A stretch of 64,000 bases of DNA from Adiantum capillus-veneris (taxonomy: Eukaryota > Streptophyta > Polypodiopsida > Polypodiales > Pteridaceae). The notes under the pieces are model-generated. The model was not told the DNA's origin. It saw only the letters and a list, made by a program, of their open reading frames with translations, and did no database searches. Location: NCBI GenBank assembly GCA_014529385.2, contig CM043960.1, positions 119,854,543 to 119,918,542 of the forward strand, read 5' to 3'. Shown one piece after another: positions 34,171-44,969 of this stretch. Each line of letters starts with the position of its first letter. Position 1 is the first letter of the stretch. A program made the position numbers and the translations under genes.

Positions 34171-34948
34171 TGTTAGGAAATAAGGCGTAGCTAAATAGAT
34201 AATTGAGTAGATTAATTAATGGAGAGAGACAGATTTACATACACGAGATTATAGAGTAGAGAGAGAGAGAGAGAGTACACACGATATACGTGGTTCACCC
34301 AATGTGGGCTACGTCCACGGGAAAGCAGCCACTCAATGGCTTTAGTACTTCAAAACAAGAAGTAATTTACAAAGGGATTATACCCTTAATGGAGCTCCCG
34401 CCTTGCTTCACTCTCACCACCTCACACTCACCTTGTTGCATCAACTTCACACTATGAAATGTGTGTAGAAATGGCCTCCTTTTATAGGCCAAAAGGGCTG
34501 CCCTCTCTTATGAGAGACAGCCATGTGTAGCCGCCCTTGTGCGAATAAGTCCAAATCGGACCCTCCAATCCGCCCATGTGTGGCCGCCCTTGAGAAGACA
34601 AGTCCGCTTTTGAATTCGGCCACCGGCCATTGAATTCGGCCACCGGCCATTGACTTCCGACCACGGCCATTGGCCATTGACTACCGGCCACCGGCAACCG
34701 ACTGGTTGTTTTCCGACCGCCGTCCGGCCATAATATTCTGGCGAAAAGGAATATTTCGGCGAAAAAAGTCTCGGGGGCCTCCGCCCCGAGGCCTTTAAAG
34801 TTGCCCCTGATTCTTGTCCGTGAAAATTTTGGTTTCCGGTGAGTGATTTTCCTTCACGCACGATGGCTTCTCCTCATAATGGGGGCCTTACAAATGTGCG
34901 CTTTTACCACAGAAAATTACAAGGGTAAATCAGGCTCCATACTTAACA
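34171..34948 (-). mobile_element. 3' LTR of copia 1 (778 bp)
   Basis: TGTTAGGAAATAAGG to CATACTTAACA. It includes a (GA)n at 34257-34275 and short GGCCACCGGCCATTG repeats near 34615-34690, where most differences from the partner lie. Confidence 0.9.
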
Positions 34949-34962
34949 ATCTCCCACTTGGA
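34949..34962 (-). other. Polypurine tract of copia 1
   Basis: Minus-strand CAAGTGGGAGAT directly before the LTR, the common copia form. Confidence 0.75.
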
Positions 34963-35008
34963 TACTGATCTCCAAACCAAACCTGTGACTGCTTTCCATT
35001 CTGGCTTC

Positions 35009-36435
35009 TTATCCTTGAATGCCGATTGAAGATGAGCAAAAGCTCAACTTCTCCTTGTTGACCACCTTTGTAAACATGTCTGCAGGATTTTCACTTGTAT
35101 GCACCTTTCCTAGCTTTAGTTGTCCCTCTTCCAAAAGAGTGCATATGAAGTGATATCTCACCTCAATGTGCTTTGTCCTTGAATCAAAGGCTGAGTTCTT
35201 CGCAAGATGGATAGCGCTTTGGCTATCACTGTATAAGACACAATTGTCTTGTTTGAATCCAAGCTCTTCTAAGAATCTGTGAAGCCACAGAATTTCTTTG
35301 CTTGCCTCCGTCATTGCTACATACTCTGCTTCCGTGGTAGAAAGTGAAACCACTTTCTGCAGCTTTGAAGCCCAGCTTACTGCTGTGCCTCCAACCGTGA
35401 ACACATAGCCAGTAGTGCTCCTTCGAGTATCTTTGTCACCTGCCATATCTGCATCAGCATACCCTTCTAGAAAAATATCAGTTCCTCCAAAATACAAAGC
35501 ATTTGTTGTTGTCCCTTTTAGATACCTAAGTATCCACTTCACAGCTTGCCAATGCTCTTTACCTGGGTTGTCCATGAACCTACTCACAACTCCCACTGCA
35601 TGTGCAATGTCTGGCCTTGTCCAGACCATAGCATACATTAGAGAACCTACCGCTGCAGCATATGGAACTTTAGACATATAGGCTATCTCCTCTTGTGTCT
35701 TTGGACACATATCCTTTGTTAGTTTAAAATGACCAGCCAAAGGTGTAGAAACTGGTTTTGCATTTTGCATTGCAAACCTTTCTAGTACCTTCTTGATGTA
35801 ATCTTCTTGAGATAGCTTTATTGTTTTCTTCGTCCTGTCCCTTGATATTTTCATACCAAGTATCCTCTTTGCAGCACCTAAATCTTTCATTGAAAAAGAT
35901 TTGGACAGCTCCTCTTTTAGGTCTTTGATGTCCTGCATGTTAGCACTTGCAATCAACATGTCATCAACATACAACATTAGGATGATGAATTTCCCATCTC
36001 CCAAATTCTTCGTGTAGACGCAGTGATCCGAGTTGCATCTTGTGAATCCATGATCCAACATCCATCGATCAAACTTCAAGTACCATTGTCTTGATGCTTG
36101 CTTTAAACCATACAAGCTCTTCTTTAATCTGCAAACCATTTTCTCCTTACCTTTTACTTCATACCCCTTTGGTTGAAGCATGTAGATTTCCTCCTCTAAG
36201 TCACCGTGAGGGAATGACGTATTTACATCCATTTGCTCGAGATTTAGATCATGAGAAGCCACAAGGATTAAGACAAGCCTAATTGAGTTCATTTTTACAA
36301 TAGGAGAAAATATTTCATTGAAGTCAATACCTTTCTTTTGAGAAAAACCTTTTACCACAAGCCTAGACTTGTACCTTTTCTTCCCACCTTCTTCTTCCTT
36401 TATCTTGTACACCCATTTTGTTTTGAAGTGCCCGC
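35009..36435 (-). CDS. Copia 1 reverse transcriptase and RNase H
   Basis: A long uninterrupted frame. RT runs from KTKWVYKIKEEEGGKKRYKS and RLVVKGFSQKKGIDFNEIFSP through LEQMDVNTSFPHGDLEEEIYM (here D in VNTSF is the first metal-binding aspartate region) to LKKSLYGLKQASRQWY and the catalytic ILMLYVDDMLIA near 35960-35995. RNase H follows with TRPDIAHAVGVVSRFM, SDSQSAIHLAKN and TKHIEVRYHFI. The annotated frame's first 43 residues (up to 36550) belong to a wrong frame. A one-base shift near 36430 joins it to the upstream linker (WELVELPKGK). All catalytic residues seen are kept, so the domain itself may be sound. The final stop is at 35009. Confidence 0.9.
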
Positions 36436-37117
36436 TTACCTTTAGGCAACTCAACCAACTCCCATGTTTGGTTGTGATGTAGTGAGTCCATCTCCACTTG
36501 CATGCTCTTCGTCCATTCTTCTTTGGATTCATGTTGCATAGCTTCTTCATATGATTCCGGCTCTCCAGAATCTGAGATCAAGAGATGGTTGAAGGAAGGA
36601 AACAAACCTTTCTGGAGGTCTACTTGCTCTTGTAGATCTTCGGGGAGTAGGTTGAGGCTCCTCATTTGGTTGACGTTGTTGCACATTGTCACCGTTTGCA
36701 GTCCTTGAGTCTTCACCGTCCTCAAGCTCCATGTAGCTCATCACCTGTTTCTTTTGTTTGTTTTCTTTCCAAGTTATCTTTGTACATATTTTGTTCGTTA
36801 AAAATTACATCCCTACTCCTTAAGATTTTACCATCTTCAAGATTCCATAGGCGATACCCAAAGTCTCCTTCTCCATAGCCAATGAAGAAACACTTTTTGG
36901 ACTTTGCATCTAACTTTGATCTTAGGCTTCTATCTATGTGCATGAAAGCCTCACACCCAAACACTTTGAGAAATGCATAATTCACCGGTTTACCTGTCCA
37001 TGCCTCTTCTGGAACTCCCCCATCCAATGCCGTTGAGGGTGACCGATTGATTAAGTACACAGACGTACTTACAGCTTCCGCCCAAAGCTCAAGCGGTAGG
37101 CCTGCATGTAGCCGCAT
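36436..37117 (-). pseudogene. Copia 1 integrase C-terminus and integrase-RT linker, frameshifted
   Basis: 36722-37117 continues the integrase in frame after the premature stop (MRLHAGLPLELWAEAVSTS, FGCEAFMHI, FIGYGEGDFGYRLW, RDVIFNE). Two shifts, near 36735 and 36605, are then needed to read STRASRPPERF and SYEEAMQHESKEEW, the standard copia linker to RT. Confidence 0.85.
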
Positions 37118-37120
37118 GCT

Positions 37121-38902
37121 TCATGCTCGTTCCATGATTGTCCTGTTCATCCTTTCCGAAATCCCATTTTGTTGAGGTGTCCTTGGGGTTGTCCTTTGCC
37201 TCCGAATGCCATTGCTAGCACAAAAGCTTTCAAAAGCTTGGCTGCAATATTCGCCTCCATTGTCGGATCTGAGGCATTTAACCTTGGTACCTGTTTCATT
37301 CTCCACAAAGGCTTTCCACCTTTGAAATATGGAAAATACATCGGATTTATTCTTCATGACATAAAACCATGTTTTTCTAGTCGCATCGTCTATGAATGTT
37401 ACATAGTACAATGAGCCACCAAGTGATGGTGTACTTGCAGGACCCCAAACATCAAAATGAACCAACTCAAGTTTTTTATTTTTTCTTTCATTTCCTGATT
37501 TTTGAAATTTTACCCTCTTTTGTTTACCATAAACACAATCTTCACAGAACTCTAAGTCCACTTCTTTCAAACCTGGTAGAAGCTTCTTTGTTTGAAGGAT
37601 TTTCATTCCTTTGGCACTCATATGCCCAAGTCGGTAGTGCCACACCGCACTGTCAACTTCTGTAGTTGCTGCACAAGCTGAAGGTTGCGTGCTAACAGCA
37701 CACAAGTAAAGTGTACCGACTTTTTCACCCTTGGCAACCACCAAAGATCCCCTTGAGATCTTCCACCGTTTGTTTCCGAATGCAATGTTGTGACATTCAT
37801 CGTCTAATTGTCCTATAGAGATCAAATTTTTGGGAAGAGAAGGAACATGCCTAACATCTTTAAGCTTCCATTCATTTCCGTTAGCAGTTTTGATAGAAAC
37901 TGTACCTTTGCCGACAATCTCACAAGCTTCATCATCTCCCAAGTATACATACCCAAAATTACCTTTGGTGTAGTCTTGGAAATGTTGCTTGTGTGGTGTC
38001 GCATGGAATGAAGCCCCGGAATCTACTATCCAGGAATTAGACACATTGTCTAATGAGAGAATTAGAGCATCTTGATCTACTTTACCTGCCACATTGGCCT
38101 CCGATGTTGGCTTGTTGTCTTGAGACTCTGTCTCCTTCTTCTTCTTGGACCAGCAATCCTTCTTGACGTGGCCCTTCTTGCCGCAGTTCCAACATTCAAG
38201 AACTGACTTTGTGCGTGACTTGCTCCGCCTTGAGCGATCACGACCCTTTTGGTTTTTGAACCTCTCCTTAGGCCTTCCTCTTGTTTCCACTGATAGTGCA
38301 GCACTTGATGATTCTCCAGTGCTTCTCCTTCGCATTTCCTCGCTTAGGAGAACACCCACAACATCATCAAACTTAAGAGTATTTGTTCCAGAGATAGAAT
38401 TACTTACAGCCATCACAAGGCTGTCCCAACTATCCGGTAGAGATGATAGTATAAGGAGAGCTCGCACTTCGTCATCGAAATTGATTTTCACTGATCGAAG
38501 TTGACTTATGTTTGTGTTAAAGTCATTTAGGTGTTCTGCAACTGAACCATTCTCTGCCATCTTTAGATTGAACAAGCGCTTCATAAGAAATACCTTATTG
38601 GATGCCGATGGTTTCTCGTAGAAGTCGTCAAGTGACTTCATCAAGTCCTCCGTGGTCTTCATCTCCGAAACATTGAAGGCCACCGTTGACGCCAAGCTTA
38701 ACCGGATTGTTCCCAGTGCCTTTCGATCAAGGACAATCCATGCTTCATCTGCCATTGTTGCGGGCTTCTTCGCAAGACCGCCTAGTGGCAAATAGAGGTC
38801 CTTCTGGTAGAGATAGTCTTCAATCTGCATCTTCCAATGTTGGTAGTTTTTTCCGTTGAACTTCTCAATCTTGAGCTTCCCTTCCTCCGCCATAACTCCC
38901 AC
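37121..38902 (-). CDS. Copia 1 gag, protease and integrase core
   Basis: A 593-residue frame. Residues 1-200 are gag (FNGKNYQHWKMQIEDYL, SLPDSWDSLV). A CCHC knuckle CWNCGKKGHVKKDC follows at about 238-251. The retropepsin site SWIVDSGASFHATPH is intact (about 291-305). The pre-integrase HHCC finger begins WHYRLGHMSAKGM and ends CEDCVYGKQ. The integrase core has HFDVWGPA (D1), CLRSDNGGEYCS (D2) and TPQQNGISERMN (E). The frame ends at TGA 37121-37123, where relatives have arginine, best explained by CGA to TGA change at a CpG. Start: the first ATG after the primer-binding site region that gives gag; a second Met at residue 4 fits too. Confidence 0.92.
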   Translation of the reverse strand: MGVMAEEGKLKIEKFNGKNYQHWKMQIEDYLYQKDLYLPLGGLAKKPATMADEAWIVLDRKALGTIRLSLASTVAFNVSEMKTTEDLMKSLDDFYEKPSASNKVFLMKRLFNLKMAENGSVAEHLNDFNTNISQLRSVKINFDDEVRALLILSSLPDSWDSLVMAVSNSISGTNTLKFDDVVGVLLSEEMRRRSTGESSSAALSVETRGRPKERFKNQKGRDRSRRSKSRTKSVLECWNCGKKGHVKKDCWSKKKKETESQDNKPTSEANVAGKVDQDALILSLDNVSNSWIVDSGASFHATPHKQHFQDYTKGNFGYVYLGDDEACEIVGKGTVSIKTANGNEWKLKDVRHVPSLPKNLISIGQLDDECHNIAFGNKRWKISRGSLVVAKGEKVGTLYLCAVSTQPSACAATTEVDSAVWHYRLGHMSAKGMKILQTKKLLPGLKEVDLEFCEDCVYGKQKRVKFQKSGNERKNKKLELVHFDVWGPASTPSLGGSLYYVTFIDDATRKTWFYVMKNKSDVFSIFQRWKAFVENETGTKVKCLRSDNGGEYCSQAFESFCASNGIRRQRTTPRTPQQNGISERMNRTIMERA

Positions 38903-38952
38903 TCAATTCAAGGAATCCTTTCCTTGAGATAATTTAGCTACGAGCAAACCTT

Positions 38953-38964
38953 GCTCTGATACCA
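38953..38964 (-). other. Primer-binding site of copia 1
   Basis: Minus-strand TGGTATCAGAGC, exact initiator methionine tRNA complement, two bases from the LTR end CCTAACA. Confidence 0.9.
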
Positions 38965-38966
38965 GT

Positions 38967-39740
38967 TGTTAGGAAATAAGGCGTAGCTAAATAGATAATT
39001 GAGTAGATTAATTAATGGAGAGAGACAGATTTACATACACGAGATTATAGAGTAAAGAGAGAGAGAGAGAGTACACACGATATACGTGGTTCACCCAATG
39101 TGGGCTACGTCCACGGGAAAGCAGCCACTCAATGGCTTTAGTACTTCAAAACAAGAAGTAATTTACAAAGGGATTATACCCTTAATGGAGCTCCCGCCTT
39201 GCTTCACTCTCACCACCTCACACTCACCTTGTTGCATCAACTTCACACTATGAAATGTGTGTAGAAATGGCCTCCTTTTATAGGCCAAAAGGGCTGCCCT
39301 CTCTTATGAGAGACAGCCATGTGTAGCCTCCCTTGTGCGAATAAGTCCAAATCGGACCCTCCAATCCCGCCCATGTGTGGCCGCCCTTGAGAAGACAAGT
39401 CCGCTTTTGAATTCGGCCACCGGCCATTCCACCGGCCATTGACTTCCGACCACCGGCCATTGGCCATTGACTACCGGCCACCGGCCAACCGACTGGTTGT
39501 TTTCCGACCGCCGTCCGGCCATAATATTCTGGCGAAAAGGAATATTTCGGCGAAAAAAGTCTCGGGGGCCTCCGCCCCCGAGGCCTTTAAAGTTGCCCCT
39601 GATTCTTGTCCGTGAAAATTTTGGTTTCCGGTGAGTGATTTTCCTTCACGCACGATGGCTTCTCCTCATAATGGGGGCCTTACAAATGTGCGCTTTTACC
39701 ACAGAAAATTACAAGGGTAAATCAGGCTCCATACTTAACA
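38967..39740 (-). mobile_element. 5' LTR of copia 1 (774 bp)
   Basis: Same ends as 34171-34948. The main difference is one lost GGCCATTGAATTC unit near 39420 plus single-base changes. The mean divergence by eye is about 1%. Confidence 0.9.
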
Positions 39741-39758
39741 TAATGGCCTAGTAACTTG

Positions 39759-39985
39759 TGTTGGAATTAGGGTTGCAGAGAAACACACACAGCTTGGAGA
39801 AGACGAAGGAAGCTCAAGGCACACAATAGAGAGTGTGTTTCTTAGTATACAATGGAAAGATAGATAGCCCTAGAGTGATGGGCGCATATATAATGCACGG
39901 GGGAAAAAACGTCCTAAAGAGGGAAAAAATGCCCCGGAGGTCCTAGTGTGTTCACACACATCACTACCACATGTATATGGTAACA
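39759..39985 (-). mobile_element. 3' LTR of copia 2
   Basis: 227 bp. It is followed by AATCCCCCC, the minus-strand polypurine tract GGGGGGATT. A TATATA lies at 39889-39895. Confidence 0.85.
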
Positions 39986-40069
39986 AATCCCCCCTGGAGT
40001 GATGCGGTGAACGAGAGCTGGCACATGAGTAAAGGGAAGTGCCATGCCCTGAGAAAAGGATCAGTCCAC

Positions 40070-40957
40070 AAAGGGGAGTAAGCCCAAAGCTTTGCGGAAA
40101 GCTTCAAGCTTCTCACAAGACAATGCCTTTGTGAAAAGATCTGCAAGGTTGTCCTGTGTTGGAACATAAGCCAAGCTGATCTCTCCTGCTGAGAGCCTCT
40201 CCTTGACATAGTGTTAATGCACCTAAATGTGCTTTGTGCGAGCATGAAAAACTGGGTTCCTCGCAACTGCCAATGCGCTCTGACTGTCAGTGTAGATAGT
40301 GTTGGCAATGTCCCGTCCAACACCCAAATCAGCCATAAGGCATCTGAGCCATACACACTCAACCGTAGCTGTGAAGACTGCCCTGTACTCAGCCTCACAA
40401 CTCGAAGTGGCCACAGTAGGTTGCTTCTTGCTCAACCATGATATACATGAACTGCCAAGCATGAAACAAAAACCACTTGTGGACACTCGCGTGTCAAAAC
40501 AACCAGCCCAATATGAGTCCGAAAATGCATGTAAGTCTAGCGGCAATGATCCCCCCTTGGGATAAAACAAGCCAATATGTAAAGTGCCACTAAGGTAGCG
40601 GAAAATCCTCTTGACAACCTGCCAATGCTTAGACCCTGGGCTATGCATAAATCTGCTGACCTGTGAGACTGCAAACTGAATATCCGGCCTCGTGTTGCAT
40701 ACATAAATGAGGCAGTCAACAGCAGTTTGGTAAAGAGTGACATCAGCAGGATCACCAGCATCATGTAGACTCAACTTCAAACCTGTTTCCATGGGAGTGG
40801 CAATAGGTTTGGAATCCTCAAGTCCAAACTTACATAGCAATGTCTCTATGTAACTTTTCTGACACAAGGCAATACCACCAATATCACACTGCTTAAACTG
40901 TATACCCAAATAATGATACAACAGCCCCAAATCTTTCATCTTGAAAGTATCATTCAA
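40070..40957 (-). pseudogene. Copia 2 RT end and RNase H
   Basis: Starts after a stop at about 40970, with LNDTFKMKDLGLLYHYLGI, continuing through KPIATPME, TRPDIQFAVSQVSRFMHSPG and a full RNase H stretch (DSYWAGC, SSCEAEYRAV, TDSQSALAVARNP, RTKHI). The frame breaks at 40223 by a TAA, after which LSAGEISLAYVPTQDNLADLFTKAL is readable to about 40090, and then FGLLPFVD near 40070. Confidence 0.85.
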
Positions 40958-40969
40958 ATCAGCCTTAAA

Positions 40970-41455
40970 TTAAGCAATATGTCTCTCATTTGGTCCAGTG
41001 ATGATCAGCAAATCATCAACATAAAGAACCACAATGAGAAGTACATCACCCTCACGCTTTACATACAATGTGATTTCTGTTGGACCGTTACGAAAGCCTT
41101 GTTTGAACAAATGAGTGTCAGCTTTCTCATACCAAGCACGAGGAGATTGCTTCAACCCATACAAAGCCTTGTTACATTTGCACACTTTGTCCTCTTGTCC
41201 TTTTATGACAAAACCGCGAGGCTGCGTTACATAAAATTCCTCAAATATGTCACCATTCAAGAAAGCAGTAACAATGTCTGATTGATGTACATACCAACCA
41301 AAATGAGTTGCCAATGCACATAGAAAATGCACAGTAGTCATAGGACAAGTGGGAGCGAAAGTCTCTTCATAATCTATGCCTTTTTGCTGTGCATAACCCT
41401 TTGCAACAAGTCGAGCCTTATGGCGATCGATCTCACCATCCGGCTTGCGTTTCAA
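40970..41455 (-). pseudogene. Copia 2 RT N-terminal part
   Basis: KARLVAKGYAQQKGIDYEETFAP, QSDIVTAFLNGDIFEEFYVTQPRGF and ALYGLKQSPRAWYEK lead to the catalytic VVLYVDDLLIITG near 41010-41045. The metal-binding aspartates are kept. A TAA at 40970 cuts the frame from the rest of RT, and a shift near 41455-41500 cuts it from the linker. Confidence 0.85.
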
Positions 41456-41619
41456 CTTGTAAACCCACTTCGTACCAATGGCCTTTTTGCCAGAGGCAAA
41501 TCACATAAAGTCCATGTGTCATTTTCTATAAGTGCATCATATTCTGATTGCATGGCAGCCATCCAATTTTCTGAATTTCGTGCTTCATCAAAATTCAGAG
41601 GTCCTCAACATCATGTAAG

Positions 41620-42312
41620 CTAGACACATCCAAAGCATAACAATCTGATGCATAAGAATGCATGGCGAGAGCCTGAACGAGTACGACTAGACAAAGGTGC
41701 ATCCAATTTACTGTCACGCAAAGTGTGCACCAGCCATTTTGGCATACCTCTAGCCTGCTCATTTTCAGCCCTTTCCTCATCAAGTACATCACGTACATCT
41801 ACATCATTAATAGGCTGATCTAGAACATTTTCAGAAACCCCCATAGGCTGTACATTTGCCTCATTGGAACTTACATTCGTATTTCCACCACTGAAAAGAG
41901 GCAACAAAGTGTCATAAATGTCCTGTGAGCTTACATTACTGTCTCTAGTACATGACAGCAAGGGCTGAACAGAATCTTCCACAAACACTACATCCCGAGA
42001 AACCAGAATACGTTTTGTTTGCGGATGATACAACCTGTAACCTTTGATTTCAGCACCATAACCAACAAAAATACATTTGACAGCCTTATCATCCAATTTT
42101 CTGCGCTGCACTTGTGGCACCAAAGCATATGCCAAACAGCCAAAAACACGCATGTGCTCAATAGAAGGCTTTCTATCATGCCATGCTTCATATGGAGTAA
42201 CAGACTGCAAAGCTTTTGTAGGACACCTGTTAAGTACATAAGTGGCACACATGATGGCCTCAAGCCAAAAAGAATGCGGTAAAGCTTGACTTTTGACCAT
42301 ACATCGTGCCAT
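41620..42312 (-). pseudogene. Copia 2 integrase C-terminus and linker
   Basis: MARCMVKSQALPHSFWLEAI, YVLNRCPTKAL, VFGCLAYALVP and FVGYGAEIKGYRLYHP are the usual copia integrase tail. An acidic linker follows. It joins the preceding frame across a TAG. Confidence 0.8.
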
Positions 42313-42354
42313 TTCCGTCAGTGACCTATTTTTCCTCTCAGCAACACCATTTTG

Positions 42355-42924
42355 CTAAGGCGTATAAGGCATTGTACATTGGTGTTTTATCCCACGACTA
42401 GCCAGAAATGCATTAAATTCATGAGACATATACTCCCCCCCTCGATCGGAACGGAGGGTGCCCATAGTACATTTCGAGACATTTTCAGCTATAGCCAGAA
42501 ATTGTTTGAAGCACATAAAAACTTCGGACTTCGCTTTAAGCGGAAATACCCATGCATGCCTGGAGTAATCATCAATGAAAGTCACGAAGTACAAGTAATT
42601 GCCCAAGGACGGAGTTTGCATGGGCCCACAAACATCACTATGCACAAGCTGCAACCTGCATGTGGCCCGAACTGAACCATCCTTTGGAAATTTAGAACGC
42701 TGCATCTTACCCAAAATACAGCCTTCACAAACATGTTTGACAGGTGCTTCAAGAGGCGGCAAAGAAGCAACCATATCAGATTTCTGCAAACACAGCAAAC
42801 TGGCAAAATTCAGATGACCAAAACATGCATGCCAAAGTTCAGATGACCAAAACGTGCATGCCAAAGTTTTGCATCTGAAATAGCCCTTGAATCTGCAACA
42901 GCATTTGCAAAATTTTGTCCACAC
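42355..42924 (-). pseudogene. Copia 2 integrase finger and core
   Basis: H-x-H and CEGCILGKM finger, HSDVCGPMQTPSLG with D1, TLRSDRGGEYMSHE with D2. The frame ends in PYTP then TAG, exactly where relatives have the Q of TPQQNG before the glutamate, a C-to-T type change. A 27-bp tandem duplication at 42823-42876 repeats the LWHARFGHLNF codons. Confidence 0.85.
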
Positions 42925-43505
42925 TTGTCATACAAAGTGAGCTTATACAGCCCATGGCACAAAAGCCCAGATGCAACAATTTGATCACCAAAACTGAGAT
43001 CATGAACTGTACGTCTGACATCCACAAATTTGACTACATGTCCAAGCCTAGCAAGTGCGGATACAGACAAGAGGTTCTTCTTGATCCCATGTACATAAAG
43101 TGCATCAACAAGTGTGAAGGAACTGCCATTAGCAGCAGTGAGCACAATCTTTCCAACTCCTTGAACTGGATAAGAGGCGTTGTTGGCACAAGTGACTGAA
43201 TTCCCATGAGGGACTGACTCGAGAGAGGTAAAAAATTCACGATGTGAGGAAATGTGCTTTGTAGCATCACTGTCAAAATACCACACATGTGAATCTACAA
43301 CAACTGACAAGCATGCATCATGGACAACAGGATTGTAAGTGCACTCTGCGCTAAAAGCCCATTCTGCATCAACATCAGCATTACAGTCTCCTTTCACAGA
43401 AGACTCAACAATGGCTGCATTTGTAGTGGAACCAACATTTGCAGTGGAACCACCCTCTTTCTTCTTAGCCTCTTTGGCCTTCAACTTAGGGCATGACTTG
43501 ATCAA
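42877..43505 (-). pseudogene. Copia 2 protease, active site DSG changed to DSD
   Basis: HVWYFDSDATKHISSHREFF is the copia retropepsin site with glycine replaced by aspartate. Then come VTCANN, GVGKIVL, LYVHGIKKNLLSVSAL and ASGLLCHGLYKL. The changed glycine would abolish activity in known retropepsins. Confidence 0.85.
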
Positions 43506-44379
43506 GTGATCATTGGCCTTACAATAATGGCAGCGCGTCTTCTTTTTGCCCTTATCACCAGAATTTCCAGATGAATTGCTGCCAACAGAACATTAGGAAC
43601 AGGATTTTTGCCACTCGCAACAGAACCATAAGAAGTGGCTGCATTGCTGTTACCACCCTTTCTTTGAGAAGCAATAAAATCCTGTTCAACTGCACACTGT
43701 CTAGTCCTGTTTTTTCTGGAGAGTGACTCTTGTAACAACAATGTGCATAATGCATAAAACTTGACAACTTTTGGATTTCCTTGGGTCATCAGTCTCCAAG
43801 TACTAGCAAAAGTCTGGTAGGAATCTGGTAAGGCATCAAGAACAGTCTGCACAAGGGAACTGTCTGAAATGACTTCACTTGTAGAAATAAGCTGCTCATT
43901 GATATCCTTGACACTAGCAAGGAAAGTGTCAATATCATCTTCCTCATGCATAATCTTCGACTCCAGCTCTTTACGCAGCAAAGCAATTTTAGCATCATTG
44001 CGGCTTGCATAAAGACCTAGTAGAATATCCCAAGCCTGTTTTGCAGATTTTGCTGAACGGATGTGAGGAACAATGGTGCGCTTCACAGACAACGCAATAA
44101 ATGCATGAGCCTGCGCATCCTTAACATCCCAACGAGCTTGTTCTGCCGTAGGCAAAAGAACTCTAACAGCTGCAATCCTTGCAGCAAGACCTGCAACATC
44201 CTCAACATCGCCTACATCCTCAGAACCAGGACGTACATCAATGCCCTGCACAATGTTCCAGACACCCTTTGACACAAGAACATATTGCATCATATAAGCC
44301 CACATAGGGTAGTTGTCCCCATCCAACCTGTCCTCAGCAGCAAACGCTTGAACACATCTGTGTTGTTGTTGTCAGCCAT
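43502..44379 (-). pseudogene. Copia 2 gag (UBN2 type) and zinc knuckle
   Basis: The probable start is ATG 44379 (MADNNNTDVFK). A shift near 44330 leads into the main frame with LDGDNYPMWAYMMQYVL, AFIALSVKRTIVPHI, KQAWDILLGLYAS and LLRKELESKIMHEEDDI, typical of copia gag. It reads to about 43620, then shifts again to the knuckle CHYCKANDHLIKSC at about 43495-43535. Confidence 0.85.
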
Positions 44380-44728
44380 GGTAAATGCTGCACCTGATGT
44401 GAAAACTGCCCGAAAATAGGAGAAACGGAGCGGGAACAACCTGTGCTATATAGCACAAACCGTAGAGACTATAAGGCACATGTTATGCAGAAAACGGCAC
44501 TGACAGAAATTCTGCACAAAATGACGAAATAGCCTGTGCAGTACTGCCTGTAGTGGAAACGGAGGCCTAAATGAGCCCAAATCAAAATTCTGAGCAGACC
44601 AAGCTCTTTGAGCTTGCCCAAAATATTTGTCGACTTGCGAACGCTCGCCAAAGCTCACTGAAATCGGAGAAAGTGAGCAAGCGTGTGCTGGAGCAGCTGG
44701 CACCGACTAAGCCGGGAGGACGTGACGT

Positions 44729-44740
44729 GCTATGATACCA
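44729..44740 (-). other. Primer-binding site of copia 2
   Basis: Minus-strand TGGTATCATAGC, one mismatch from the initiator methionine tRNA site, two bases from the LTR end TTCCAACA. Confidence 0.8.
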
Positions 44741-44742
44741 AT

Positions 44743-44969
44743 TGTTGGAATTAGGGTTGCAGAGAAACACACACAGCTTGGAGAAGACGAAGGAAGCTCA
44801 AGGCACATAATAGAGAGTGTGTTTTCTTAGTATGCAATGGAAAGATAGATAGCCCTAGAGTGATGGGCGTATATATAATGCACGGGGGGAAAAACCTCCT
44901 AAAGAGGGAAAAAATGCCCCGCGGTCCTAGTGTGTTCACACACATCACTACCACATGTATATGGTAACA
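44743..44969 (-). mobile_element. 5' LTR of copia 2
   Basis: 227 bp, partner of 39759-39985, with about eight differences. Confidence 0.85.

Larger units (their letters stand above)
34171..39740 (-). mobile_element. Ty1/copia element 1 (5570 bp, nearly intact)
   Basis: LTRs at 34171-34948 and 38967-39740, perfect 5-bp target duplication TAATG (34166-34170; 39741-39745), primer-binding site, polypurine tract and the full copia order gag-protease-integrase-RT-RNase H on the minus strand. The LTRs differ at only a handful of places, mostly small indels, so the insertion is young compared with its surroundings. One premature stop and about three frameshifts interrupt the polyprotein. Confidence 0.95.
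39759..44969 (-). mobile_element. Ty1/copia element 2 (5211 bp, decayed)
   Basis: LTRs of 227 bp each (39759-39985 and 44743-44969), starting TGTTGGAATTAGGG and ending ATATGGTAACA on the plus strand, a primer-binding site at 44729-44740 (TGGTATCATAGC on the minus strand) and gag to RNase H on the minus strand. The flanks ACTTG and AATTA match at three of five bases, an imperfect target duplication. LTRs differ at several sites (about 3-4%), so it looks older than copia 1 or belongs to a more mutable site. Confidence 0.9.

Noticed and set aside
35415-38504. Plus-strand frames inside copia 1
   Set aside because: They are antisense shadows of gag-pol with no family motif.
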